A DNA stretch of 8,538 nt from Acidimicrobiia bacterium. GTDB lineage: Bacteria; Actinomycetota; Acidimicrobiia; Spongiisociales; ZC4RG35. The notes under the pieces are model-generated. The model saw only the letters and a program-made list of their open reading frames with translations, did no database searches and was not told the DNA's origin. Positions 1-5,809 of this stretch are shown one piece after another. The stretch lies in assembly GCA_003230435.1 (NCBI GenBank), contig QIDW01000104.1, positions 1-8,538 of the forward strand, read 5' to 3'. The stretch's first letter is position 1, and each line of letters opens with the position of its first letter. The translations under genes and the position numbers were made by a program.

Positions 1-209
1 CAGATGACCTGGTGTCATCGGACAATGTCTTTTTCGCCGCGACCGGCGTGACCGGTGGAGAGTTTCTCCGCAGGGTCAACTTCAAGGGTGAGGATCAGGC
101 TGTCACCCATTCGGTGATCATGCGCTCCAAAACGGGGTCCATCCGATATATGGTCGCCCATCACGATCTAGCCCGTCTTCGGGCCATTTCGAGCCTGACA
201 ATCGACTAA
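1..209 (+). CDS. glpX: Class II fructose-1,6-bisphosphatase (GlpX), C-terminal end, partial
   Basis: Only the last 68 or so codons are in the window; the frame is open from base 3 and ends with TAA at 207-209. The product hydrolyses fructose 1,6-bisphosphate to fructose 6-phosphate in gluconeogenesis, in the cytoplasm, using a divalent metal. Seen: the GlpX C-terminal signature, with 'DDLVSSDNVFFAATGVTGGE' at the start and the stretch 'THSVIMRSKTGSIRY' near the end, matching the family's usual closing 'FFAATGVT-G' and 'HS-VMRS-SG-VRY' elements. The family is normally about 320-340 residues, so roughly four fifths lies upstream of the window. A GTG at 12 is internal and not the real start. The next plus-strand gene begins 28 bp downstream. 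I see no hairpin terminator between them, so read-through is possible. Confidence 0.92.
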   Translation, partial: DDLVSSDNVFFAATGVTGGEFLRRVNFKGEDQAVTHSVIMRSKTGSIRYMVAHHDLARLRAISSLTID

Positions 210-237
210 CCCTTCTCTTACAACTGTCGGGCAGCCT

Positions 238-861
238 GTGGGCATGGTCTACACGACCGAAGAGCGGATTGCGCATGTCTACCGACGGCTCGGAATGGGG
301 GCCTATCCCGATCTCGTGGCAACTACGTCCTCGGTCGAGGATGCCATAACCAGGGCTCTCGACCTTGACCAGCCTTCGCCGGCTCTCCTCGAGATGGATG
401 TGCCGCTCGACCGGAAAGCCGCCACCGACATCGCCATGCTGGCTGCGCCGGTTCAGTCGTGGATCACATCCATGGTGGAATCGCCACGTCTCATCGAGGA
501 ACGACTCGTGTGGTTCTGGCACGACCACTTTTCTACTGCGATTCAGAAGGTACGCATTCCTTACCTGCTCTGGAGACAGCATCTCACGTTGCGGGAACAC
601 GCGACCGGCTCGTTTCGTGAGCTTCTCAACGCCATCGCCACCGACCCCGCCATGCTTCTATACCTCGACGGCGCCCGAAACAACACCGAGCAGACCAACG
701 AGAACTTCGCCCGCGAGGTGATGGAACTCCACACGATGGGTCCCGGCAACTACAGCCAGACCGCCCCCAGGATGTGCACACGCTCAGAGGTTCGCCGCGG
801 TCTCCACTGCCTCCAACAGAGAGTGAGCCACCGGAGCGCCTGTCACTTCGAGATGCGGTAG
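238..861 (+). CDS. DUF1800 family protein, 3'-truncated (probable pseudogene)
   Basis: The N-terminal part matches the DUF1800 family, whose biochemical role is not established. Seen: an opening 'RIAHVYRRLGMGAYPD' (residues 10-25) like the family's 'HLLRRAGFGATP'; 'ERLVWFWHDHFST' (88-100); 'FRELLNAIATDPAMLLYLDG' (126-145); and the most conserved block 'NENFAREVMELHTMGPGNYS' (154-173). After Gln174 (base 759) similarity stops. The expected 'DV.EAARA.TGW' segment and some 250-300 further residues are missing. Residues 175-207 are low-similarity Arg/Ser/Cys-rich sequence read antisense through the end of the HAD gene, overlapping it by 78 bp. The start is GTG 238 or ATG 244; neither has a good ribosome site. 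DUF1800 genes often sit beside DUF1501 genes, but none is seen here. The ORF is intact as read, but the product is probably non-functional. Confidence 0.7.
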   Translation: MGMVYTTEERIAHVYRRLGMGAYPDLVATTSSVEDAITRALDLDQPSPALLEMDVPLDRKAATDIAMLAAPVQSWITSMVESPRLIEERLVWFWHDHFSTAIQKVRIPYLLWRQHLTLREHATGSFRELLNAIATDPAMLLYLDGARNNTEQTNENFAREVMELHTMGPGNYSQTAPRMCTRSEVRRGLHCLQQRVSHRSACHFEMR

Positions 862-1431
862 ATGATGACTCCCACCGTCGTAGAGCACCACGTGGGCACC
901 CACGTGCCGGGCCGCCACAGCATCATCTGGGGTGTCTCCCACCACGACAGTTCTCGCCGGGTCAAGGCTCAGAGTCTGAAGATGGCTCTCCAAATGCTGC
1001 GCCTTCAAACCACCTGTTTCCCCGCGCAACCCGTCAACCAGGTTGAACCGGCTGTCAATACCGTGCGCCCCAACGATCTGTTCCAGCCAATCCTGCGGTG
1101 ACATCGACAGCAGAGACTGCTCCCAGCCGTTGTCCTCGACGGCCGACAAGGCATCAAGAGTGTCAGGCGTGAGGTTTGCGGTATGAGCAAGCGCGAAGTA
1201 CTCATCGTGGAACCGGTCGTTCAGATCCTCCCACTCGGCGTCGCTGACGGGCCGCCCGAACAGTGAGTCGTAGAAAGCTCGCACCGGCCGCGTGAAATGG
1301 TCGCGATAGCCGTCCTCGTCAATGGGACCCACTCCGAACCTGGCCATGGAGGCATTGGCAGCCAGGATGACCACCGAAAGGTCGTCCAGAAGTGTGCCGT
1401 TCCAATCCCAAACAATGTGCACCCGACCCAT
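784..1431 (-). CDS. HAD-superfamily hydrolase, phosphoglycolate-phosphatase-like
   Basis: A complete 215-residue cytoplasmic phosphatase of the haloacid dehalogenase superfamily; the substrate cannot be read from sequence. Seen: motif I 'VWDWNGTLLDD' (7-17) with nucleophile Asp9; a helical cap region at about 20-95; motif II 'SLLSMSP' (106-112); motif III Lys143 in 'GGLKAQH'; motif IV 'VVVGDTPDD' (162-170) with metal-binding Asp166 and Asp169/170. The length is usual for Gph-like members. Motif I has Asn11 where the superfamily normally has the acid/base Asp, an exchange I recognise from a group of actinobacterial members that begin 'HIVWDWNGTL'. The start is ATG 1431, just before motif I, with no clear Shine-Dalgarno sequence. 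It ends in TGA at 784-786 inside the DUF1800 remnant and is divergent from dctQ. Confidence 0.88.
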   Translation of the reverse strand: MGRVHIVWDWNGTLLDDLSVVILAANASMARFGVGPIDEDGYRDHFTRPVRAFYDSLFGRPVSDAEWEDLNDRFHDEYFALAHTANLTPDTLDALSAVEDNGWEQSLLSMSPQDWLEQIVGAHGIDSRFNLVDGLRGETGGLKAQHLESHLQTLSLDPARTVVVGDTPDDAVAARHVGAHVVLYDGGSHHLPHLEVTGAPVAHSLLEAVETAANL

Positions 1432-1496
1432 CGGTGCAGGTTAAGGCTGAAACACGAGACTGGCATTCGTAGCCATGGTTAGGGTGTCGTCTACCC

Positions 1497-1504
1497 GAGG
1501 AGGT
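1497..1504 (+). promoter_or_regulatory. Strong Shine-Dalgarno-like sequence upstream of dctQ, facing an ACG codon
   Basis: GAGGAGGT is a near-perfect match to the anti-Shine-Dalgarno sequence. It lies 38 nt before the GTG taken as the dctQ start, too far to serve it directly. At ideal distance (6 nt after GGAGG) lies ACG at 1510, in frame with dctQ and with no stop between them; the in-frame TAG at 1504-1506 bars any earlier start. Either dctQ begins at this ACG (11 residues longer), or an ancestral ATG changed to ACG and GTG 1543 is now used. The rest of the 111-bp region between the HAD gene and dctQ shows no promoter I could defend. Confidence 0.45.
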
Positions 1505-1542
1505 AGGTCACGACGGCGGAAGGCACACGCAGGGAAGCAGGA

Positions 1543-2118
1543 GTGTTCTTCGGGCTCTTCCTCGCCTACCAGCGTTGGGCCGACCGATTTGCCGAATTCA
1601 CCGGCAAGCTCGCCATGTGGATTGTCATCCCCACGGTCGCCGTCGGCTTTGTCAACGTCGTGCTCCGTTACATAGGCCAGGCGACAGCCACGCGACTTAC
1701 GTCGAACACCATCATCGAACTTCAGTGGTACATGTACTCGGGAATCTTTCTTCTGGGATTCCCCTACATCCTCAAGCACCAGATCAACGTTCGAGTCGAC
1801 TTCTGGTTCGCCAACCAAGGAGCCAAGCGCAAGGCGTGGATCGACTTCGCCGGACACTGGATCGCTCTGGTCCCATTCGCCTTGATCGGCATATGGGTCT
1901 CCTTCCCTCAAGGGATCAACTCATGGACAAGGTGGGAACAATCCCCCGATGCCGACGGTCTTCCACGCGGTCCGATAAAGATGCTCCTGGCGATTTCCTT
2001 CCTGCTCCTGTTGATTCAGGCGGTAGCCGAGCAGATCAAGCTCTACGCGATAGTCACCGACCGTAGGCACCTGGTAGAGCTCGAAGGTGCGCACGAGCAG
2101 CCAGTCAGGGTCGAATGA
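1543..2118 (+). CDS. dctQ: TRAP transporter small permease subunit (DctQ family)
   Basis: Small membrane subunit of a tripartite ATP-independent periplasmic (TRAP) transporter. It partners the large DctM subunit and helps receive substrate from the binding protein. Seen: 191 residues with four hydrophobic segments at about 23-43, 62-78, 104-122 and 145-164, the normal DctQ plan. The family-typical block '[20 protein letters not shown]' (59-78) is followed by 'INVRVDFW' (81-88), as in the DctQ proteins that go with TakP/FcbT-type binding proteins. The GTG start at 1543 is chosen because AGGGA lies 7 nt upstream (1531-1535); an ACG at 1510 with a stronger ribosome site is an alternative. The stop (2116-2118) comes just before the dctM start, so the two are cotranscribed. 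The binding-protein gene is downstream on the other strand. Confidence 0.9.
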   Translation: MFFGLFLAYQRWADRFAEFTGKLAMWIVIPTVAVGFVNVVLRYIGQATATRLTSNTIIELQWYMYSGIFLLGFPYILKHQINVRVDFWFANQGAKRKAWIDFAGHWIALVPFALIGIWVSFPQGINSWTRWEQSPDADGLPRGPIKMLLAISFLLLLIQAVAEQIKLYAIVTDRRHLVELEGAHEQPVRVE

Positions 2119-2125
2119 GAAGCGC

Positions 2126-3511
2126 TTGAATCTCGAACTTCTCGCCATCATCATGTTCGCCGTCTTCCTGGTGATCATTCTCAGCGGCTACCCGGTCGCC
2201 TTCTCTTTTGCCGGCACGGCGGTGATCTTTTTCCTACTTGGCGTGATCTTCGGGGATCTCGCCTTCAGACAACTCAACGTTCTCTTCACCCAATGGTTCG
2301 CGAACTCCGTTTCCAACTTCACCTTCCTGGCTATCCCATTCTTCGTGTTCATGGGGGCCGTCTTCGAGAAATCTGGCTTGGCGGAACGGCTGCTGACCAC
2401 CATCGGCTTTCTCATGGGGCCCTTGGAGGGCGGGCTGGCGGTGGCGGTGGTGATCGTCGGCACCCTGTTGGCCGCCGCAACCGGCGTCGTGGCAGCGACC
2501 GTCATCGTGATGGGCCTGCTCTCGCTCCCGGTGATGATGAAGTACGGCTACGACCCAAAGCTCGCTTCGGGAGTGATCGTCGGATCGGGGACGCTTGCCC
2601 AACTGATCCCACCCAGCCTGGTTCTGATCATCCTGGCGCAGTTCATCCCTGTTTCCGTAGGTGAGTTGTTTGCCGGTGCATTGATCCCCGGAGTCATGCT
2701 TGCCGCGATCTTCGCCATCTACTCGGTCGCTATCGCATATGCGAAACCGGGTACGGCGCCGGCCATCCCGAAGTCCGAACGCGACATGCCAGGAAAACAA
2801 CTGGCCATGCAGGCGCTGAAGGTCGTGGTTCCTCCGTTGTTCCTGATCTTCGCTGTGTTGGGCTCGATTTTCGCAGGAGTCGCCACCGCATCCGAGGCTG
2901 GGGCGGTGGGAGGCGTAGGAGCGGTGCTCCTATCGGTGATGTACCGAACCTTTGCCTGGAAGACGATGTTGGAAGCGGCGCGAGCCACAGCCAACATCAC
3001 AGGCCTCGTTCTCCAGATCCTCTTCGCCTCCACCTTCTTCGCCATGGTGTTCAACCTGCTGGACGGTCAGGACCTCATCACCAACTGGCTGACAGCGGTC
3101 CCCGGGGAAAAGTGGGGATTCATCATCGCGGCCAACATCATTGTGTTTCTGCTGGGGATCAATCTCGAGTTTCTCGAGATCTCCTTCATCGTGATGCCTC
3201 TTTTCGTTCCCGCGGCGATAGCTCTGGGCCTCACGGGTCCACTCATGGTGTGGTTCGCGGTGATGATGGCCATCAACCTCAATATTGCATTCATATCGCC
3301 ACCGGTCGGGTTCTCCCTTTTCTACCTCCAATCCGTCGCGCCGCCAGAGGTGACGACCAGTGACATCCATAGGGGAGCTTTGCCGTTTATGGCGTTACAG
3401 GGTTTCGGGCTGGTCATCGTGATGCTGGTGCCTGAAACAGTCACCTGGCTGGTCGGCAAGTTCTTCGGCGACGACACCGTCAGCGCCTTGATCCAGGTAA
3501 TCGGGCTCTAA
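2126..3511 (+). CDS. dctM: TRAP transporter large permease subunit (DctM family)
   Basis: The transport channel subunit of the TRAP system, thought to couple solute uptake to Na+ entry across the inner membrane. Seen: an almost wholly hydrophobic protein of about 461 residues, within the family range, with a dozen or so predicted membrane segments. DctM hallmarks are '[15 protein letters not shown]' near residue 70 and '[12 protein letters not shown]' near 153-164. In the second half, '[20 protein letters not shown]' is the equivalent repeat motif. Start: the frame is open from GTG 2087, which would overlap dctQ by 32 nt. I prefer TTG 2126 because GAG lies 6 nt upstream and the first membrane helix then begins within a few residues, as is usual. 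An out-of-frame ATG at 2115 opens a 4-codon ORF (MRSA) whose TGA overlaps this TTG, possibly a coupling device. A hairpin terminator follows within 6 nt of the stop. Confidence 0.9.
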   Translation: MNLELLAIIMFAVFLVIILSGYPVAFSFAGTAVIFFLLGVIFGDLAFRQLNVLFTQWFANSVSNFTFLAIPFFVFMGAVFEKSGLAERLLTTIGFLMGPLEGGLAVAVVIVGTLLAAATGVVAATVIVMGLLSLPVMMKYGYDPKLASGVIVGSGTLAQLIPPSLVLIILAQFIPVSVGELFAGALIPGVMLAAIFAIYSVAIAYAKPGTAPAIPKSERDMPGKQLAMQALKVVVPPLFLIFAVLGSIFAGVATASEAGAVGGVGAVLLSVMYRTFAWKTMLEAARATANITGLVLQILFASTFFAMVFNLLDGQDLITNWLTAVPGEKWGFIIAANIIVFLLGINLEFLEISFIVMPLFVPAAIALGLTGPLMVWFAVMMAINLNIAFISPPVGFSLFYLQSVAPPEVTTSDIHRGALPFMALQGFGLVIVMLVPETVTWLVGKFFGDDTVSALIQVIGL

Positions 3512-3516
3512 TGAGA

Positions 3517-3540
3517 AGGACCCCGCCGAAGCGGGGCCCT
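3517..3540. terminator. GC-rich hairpin between convergent dctM and dctP
   Basis: AGG-A-CCCCGC, loop CGAA, GCGGGG-C-CCT: six G/C pairs, one A.C mismatch, then three more pairs, starting 5 nt after the dctM stop. There is no T-run on the plus strand, so it is not a textbook intrinsic terminator. Its place between two tail-to-tail genes suggests it ends or protects transcripts from both sides. Confidence 0.75.
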
Positions 3541-3564
3541 CTCAATCGTTCGATAGCTTCTAGT

Positions 3565-4692
3565 TCAGGCTCTACCCACGTACTCGAGATACGAGGTTTC
3601 CGCCAGACCGTGCCACGCCTGGATACTGGTGCGGAACGGTTTCCACTCTTCGAAAATCGAAGCGAAGTCGCTGCTCGCAGCAGCACTCTCGTCGAAGATC
3701 TCGAATGAAGCTTCCTCAGCGGCGGCCATCACATCATCGGGGAACGGCAGGATCTTGATCTTGCCTTTGTCGAGGATCTCCTGAAGCGACACAGGATTCC
3801 TGACGTCGTAAAGAGCCATCATCGTGGTATTGGCCTCATACGCGGCAGTCTTGATGATCTCCTGATACACCTCGGGCAACGCATTCCACTTCGGCAACGG
3901 GATCTGCACCTCCAACGACGGTCCTGGCTCCCACCAACCCGGGTGGTAGTAGAACTCGGTCACCTCATCGAAACCCATGGTGGTGTCGTCATAGGGACCA
4001 ACCCACTCGGTGGCATCGATCGCTCCGGTTTGCAGCGCCTGGAAGATCTCACCACCAGGCAACACCTGCACGGTGACACCTAGCTTGCTCATAACCTGGC
4101 TACCGAGGCCGGGAATGCGCATGACGAGACCCTCGAGGTCTGCGGTCGACTTGATCTCCTTGTTGAACCAGCCACCCATCTGCACCCCGGTGTTTCCCGC
4201 GGGAAACTGAATGGCGTTGAACTTGTCCTTATAAAAGGCCTGGAGTAGATCAAGTCCGCCACCTTCATACAGCCACGCGTTCTGCTGCCGGGCAGTAAGA
4301 CCAAACGGCAAGGCCGTGCCAAACGCCGTGGCCGGGTCCAGTCCCGTGTAGTAGTACGACGCGGTATGGCCGGCCTGGATGCTGTCGGTCTCGATGTTCT
4401 GAAGGATCTCCAACGGCGGCACCACCTCGCCACCGGGTTGGGCGGTGATCATGAATTTTCCACCGGTCATGGCAGCGACACGGTCGGCGAACCTCTCCGC
4501 GTCGAGAATCGGTGGCCAGCTAGTGGCCAGGTCCCATTCCAGTTCCGGAAGGCTCTCGTCGCCGGCGGCCGCGTCCACATCCGCGTTCCCACTGCCGCAA
4601 GCAGAGAGCGCGACGGCGCCGAGTGCTCCGATCGATGCCATCTTGAGGAACTGCCGTCGCTCCATGAGCTTGGCGTATTGCTGCTTGTTCAT
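3565..4692 (-). CDS. dctP: TRAP transporter substrate-binding lipoprotein (DctP family, TakP/FcbT1-like)
   Basis: The extracytoplasmic solute receptor of the TRAP importer. The 375-residue product starts with a Tat-type signal: 'ERRQFLK' (twin Arg 12-13), a hydrophobic stretch, then lipobox 'LSAC' with Cys32, so it should be exported folded and lipid-anchored. The mature part begins with 'WDLATSWPP', typical of the group including TakP (2-oxo acids) and FcbT1 (4-chlorobenzoate). Ligand and Na+ site residues expected for that group are seen: Gln171 in 'GNTGVQMGGWF', Arg192 in 'VMRIPG' (carboxylate-binding), and Glu229-Trp230 in 'ATEWVGPYDD'. The ligand is thus probably a 2-oxo acid or similar carboxylate; identity is inferred. 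ATG 4692 is chosen for its strong ribosome site; ATG 4731 would add 13 residues before the signal. It lies 53 bp from dctM, on the opposite strand. Confidence 0.92.
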   Translation of the reverse strand: MNKQQYAKLMERRQFLKMASIGALGAVALSACGSGNADVDAAAGDESLPELEWDLATSWPPILDAERFADRVAAMTGGKFMITAQPGGEVVPPLEILQNIETDSIQAGHTASYYYTGLDPATAFGTALPFGLTARQQNAWLYEGGGLDLLQAFYKDKFNAIQFPAGNTGVQMGGWFNKEIKSTADLEGLVMRIPGLGSQVMSKLGVTVQVLPGGEIFQALQTGAIDATEWVGPYDDTTMGFDEVTEFYYHPGWWEPGPSLEVQIPLPKWNALPEVYQEIIKTAAYEANTTMMALYDVRNPVSLQEILDKGKIKILPFPDDVMAAAEEASFEIFDESAAASSDFASIFEEWKPFRTSIQAWHGLAETSYLEYVGRA

Positions 4693-4693
4693 A

Positions 4694-4703
4694 CTCCTCC
4701 TCT
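4694..4703 (-). promoter_or_regulatory. Ribosome binding site of dctP, deciding its start
   Basis: On the minus strand AGAGGAGGAG ends 1 nt before ATG 4692; AGAGG is 6 nt and GGAGG 3 nt from the start codon. No comparable site precedes the in-frame ATG at 4731, so the 4692 start is preferred. It also gives a signal peptide of normal Tat lipoprotein length. Confidence 0.75.
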
Positions 4704-4725
4704 GTCTGGTGTTGGGATTCCATCT

Positions 4726-4828
4726 CCCCATTGGGGTTACACGAGGCTACGCACGTTTGTCGCTCGCGTGTCGGCTTCTTTGGGGTATTTGTTGCGGATT
4801 ATCGCTTTCCATATCCATAAAAGCTCAA
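4726..4828 (-). promoter_or_regulatory. Possible dctP promoter and palindrome in the recR-dctP gap
   Basis: The 167-bp gap 4693-4859 is richer in A+T than its surroundings towards the recR side. On the minus strand GATAAT (4803-4798) is a 5/6 match to a -10 box, with TTGAGC (4828-4823) as a weak -35, but the 19-bp spacer is long. Between this and the dctP start lies CCCCATTGGGG (4726-4736), an 11-bp palindrome that could be a regulator site or chance. No terminator is evident after recR. An own promoter for dctP is expected from the functional break between recR and dctP; the exact boxes are a guess. Confidence 0.25.
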
Positions 4829-4859
4829 ATACGACCCGCCATGCATTAGGAACGTGGTT

Positions 4860-5453
4860 TTATAGCTCTGAGCGGCCGATCAGCGCCCGGCCGAGGGTGA
4901 GTTCGTCGGCATAGTCGAGGTCACCGCCGACGGGTAGGCCTGATGCCAGTCGCGTGACCTTCACCCCCCGCGGTTTGAACTCCCGTGCGATGTACATGGC
5001 TGTGGCATCACCCTCGATAGTCGGGTTGGTTGCCACGATCAGCTCTTCAACCCCCTCGGGTTCCAAACGACCCATCAGCTCGTCGAATCGAAGCTGCCCG
5101 GGCCCAATGCCATTGATCGGCGACAAGGAGCCGCCTAGGACGTGATATCGACCTCGATACTCCTGGGTGCGCTCCAAAACGATGATGTCTTGTGGCCGCT
5201 CCACGACGCACACGATGCTGACATCGCGGCGTTGGTCTCGACAGATCGAGCAGAACTCCCCCGCCGCAACGTTGAAACACCGCCGACACGTCTCGATCTG
5301 GTCACGCATGTCGGTGATGGAAGCGGCCAGCCGAACAGCATCGGCCTCTTCGACAGAGAGCAGATGGAATGCGAGGCGCTGCGCCGATTTGGCCCCGATT
5401 CCGGGGAGACGGCTCAGCTCATCGATCAGCCGCTGGACCGGTCCTTCAAACAT
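4860..5453 (-). CDS. recR: Recombination mediator protein RecR
   Basis: RecR works with RecO (and RecF) to load RecA onto SSB-coated single-stranded DNA at gaps, in the cytoplasm. Seen: 197 residues, the normal size. An N-terminal helix-hairpin-helix region includes 'LSRLPGIGAKSAQRLAFHLL' (13-32). A four-Cys zinc site is formed by Cys56, Cys59, Cys68 and Cys71. A Toprim domain from about 79 includes Glu85 in 'VVERPQDI', 'YHVLGGSLSPINGIGP' (103-118) and 'TNPTIEGDATA' (142-152). A conserved C-terminal 'ASGLPVGGDLDYADELTLGR' (170-189) closes it. ATG 5453 is preferred over the adjacent TTG 5456 because the family begins 'M-EGPVQ.LI'. The start overlaps the ybaB stop by one base (TGATG), so translation is probably coupled. 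It is the last gene of dnaX-ybaB-recR. Confidence 0.97.
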   Translation of the reverse strand: MFEGPVQRLIDELSRLPGIGAKSAQRLAFHLLSVEEADAVRLAASITDMRDQIETCRRCFNVAAGEFCSICRDQRRDVSIVCVVERPQDIIVLERTQEYRGRYHVLGGSLSPINGIGPGQLRFDELMGRLEPEGVEELIVATNPTIEGDATAMYIAREFKPRGVKVTRLASGLPVGGDLDYADELTLGRALIGRSEL

Positions 5454-5806
5454 CAACCAAGCAGGCCACCCATGTCGAGCCCACCTGCCAAGCCACCTAG
5501 CTGACTGTTGGCGGCCTCGACCGCTGCCTCCATCGCCTGTCGCACCGCGGCAAGGACAAGATCCTCGAGCATCTCAATATCATCGGCATCTACGACTTCG
5601 GCCGAGATCTTGATCTCGACCAGTTCGGGGCCGCCGGTCACAATCGCCGTGACCATCCCACCGCCTGCAGAACCTTCGAAACGGCGCTCTGCCAGCTCTG
5701 CCTGAGTTTTGGCCAACTGTTCTTGCATCTGTTGCGCCTGCTGCATGATTTGGCGCATGTCGGGCTGTTGATTCATGTTCAGCAGAGTACTCCCGGCTGG
5801 TGACAT
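5453..5806 (-). CDS. YbaB/EbfC family nucleoid-associated protein
   Basis: A small dimeric DNA-binding protein of the YbaB/EbfC family, encoded between dnaX and recR in a great many bacteria. It is thought to bind DNA and influence nucleoid structure or gene expression. Seen: 117 residues. A Gln/Met-rich N-terminal helix 'MRQIMQQAQQMQEQLAKTQA' (17-36) is followed by a central sheet with 'GSAGGGMVTAIVTGG' (45-59) and 'LVEIKISAEVV' (62-72), then an amphipathic C-terminal helix and a Gly-rich tail 'LGGLAGGLDMGGLLG'. The start is ATG 5806, 3 nt after the dnaX stop, with GAG 6 nt upstream. ATG 5776, ten residues later, fits the usual family beginning better but lacks a well-placed ribosome site. 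It ends overlapping the recR start. Confidence 0.93.
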   Translation of the reverse strand: MSPAGSTLLNMNQQPDMRQIMQQAQQMQEQLAKTQAELAERRFEGSAGGGMVTAIVTGGPELVEIKISAEVVDADDIEMLEDLVLAAVRQAMEAAVEAANSQLGGLAGGLDMGGLLG

Positions 5807-5809
5807 GTC

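Noticed and set aside
774..1101. Plus-strand ORFs after the DUF1800 remnant, as possible frameshifted continuation
   Set aside because: Reading 'QDVHTLRG' faintly recalls the next DUF1800 block, but nothing after it matches and the HAD gene occupies the opposite strand, so a simple frameshift does not restore the gene.
1441..1911. Minus-strand ORF of 156 codons across the HAD-dctQ gap and dctQ
   Set aside because: It is antisense to dctQ, is charged and repetitive in the way of reverse-frame reads of membrane proteins, and matches no family I know.
2234..2800. Minus-strand ORF of 188 codons inside dctM
   Set aside because: His/Asp/Gly-rich reverse reading of a hydrophobic gene; the plus-strand DctM frame is unmistakable and covers it wholly.
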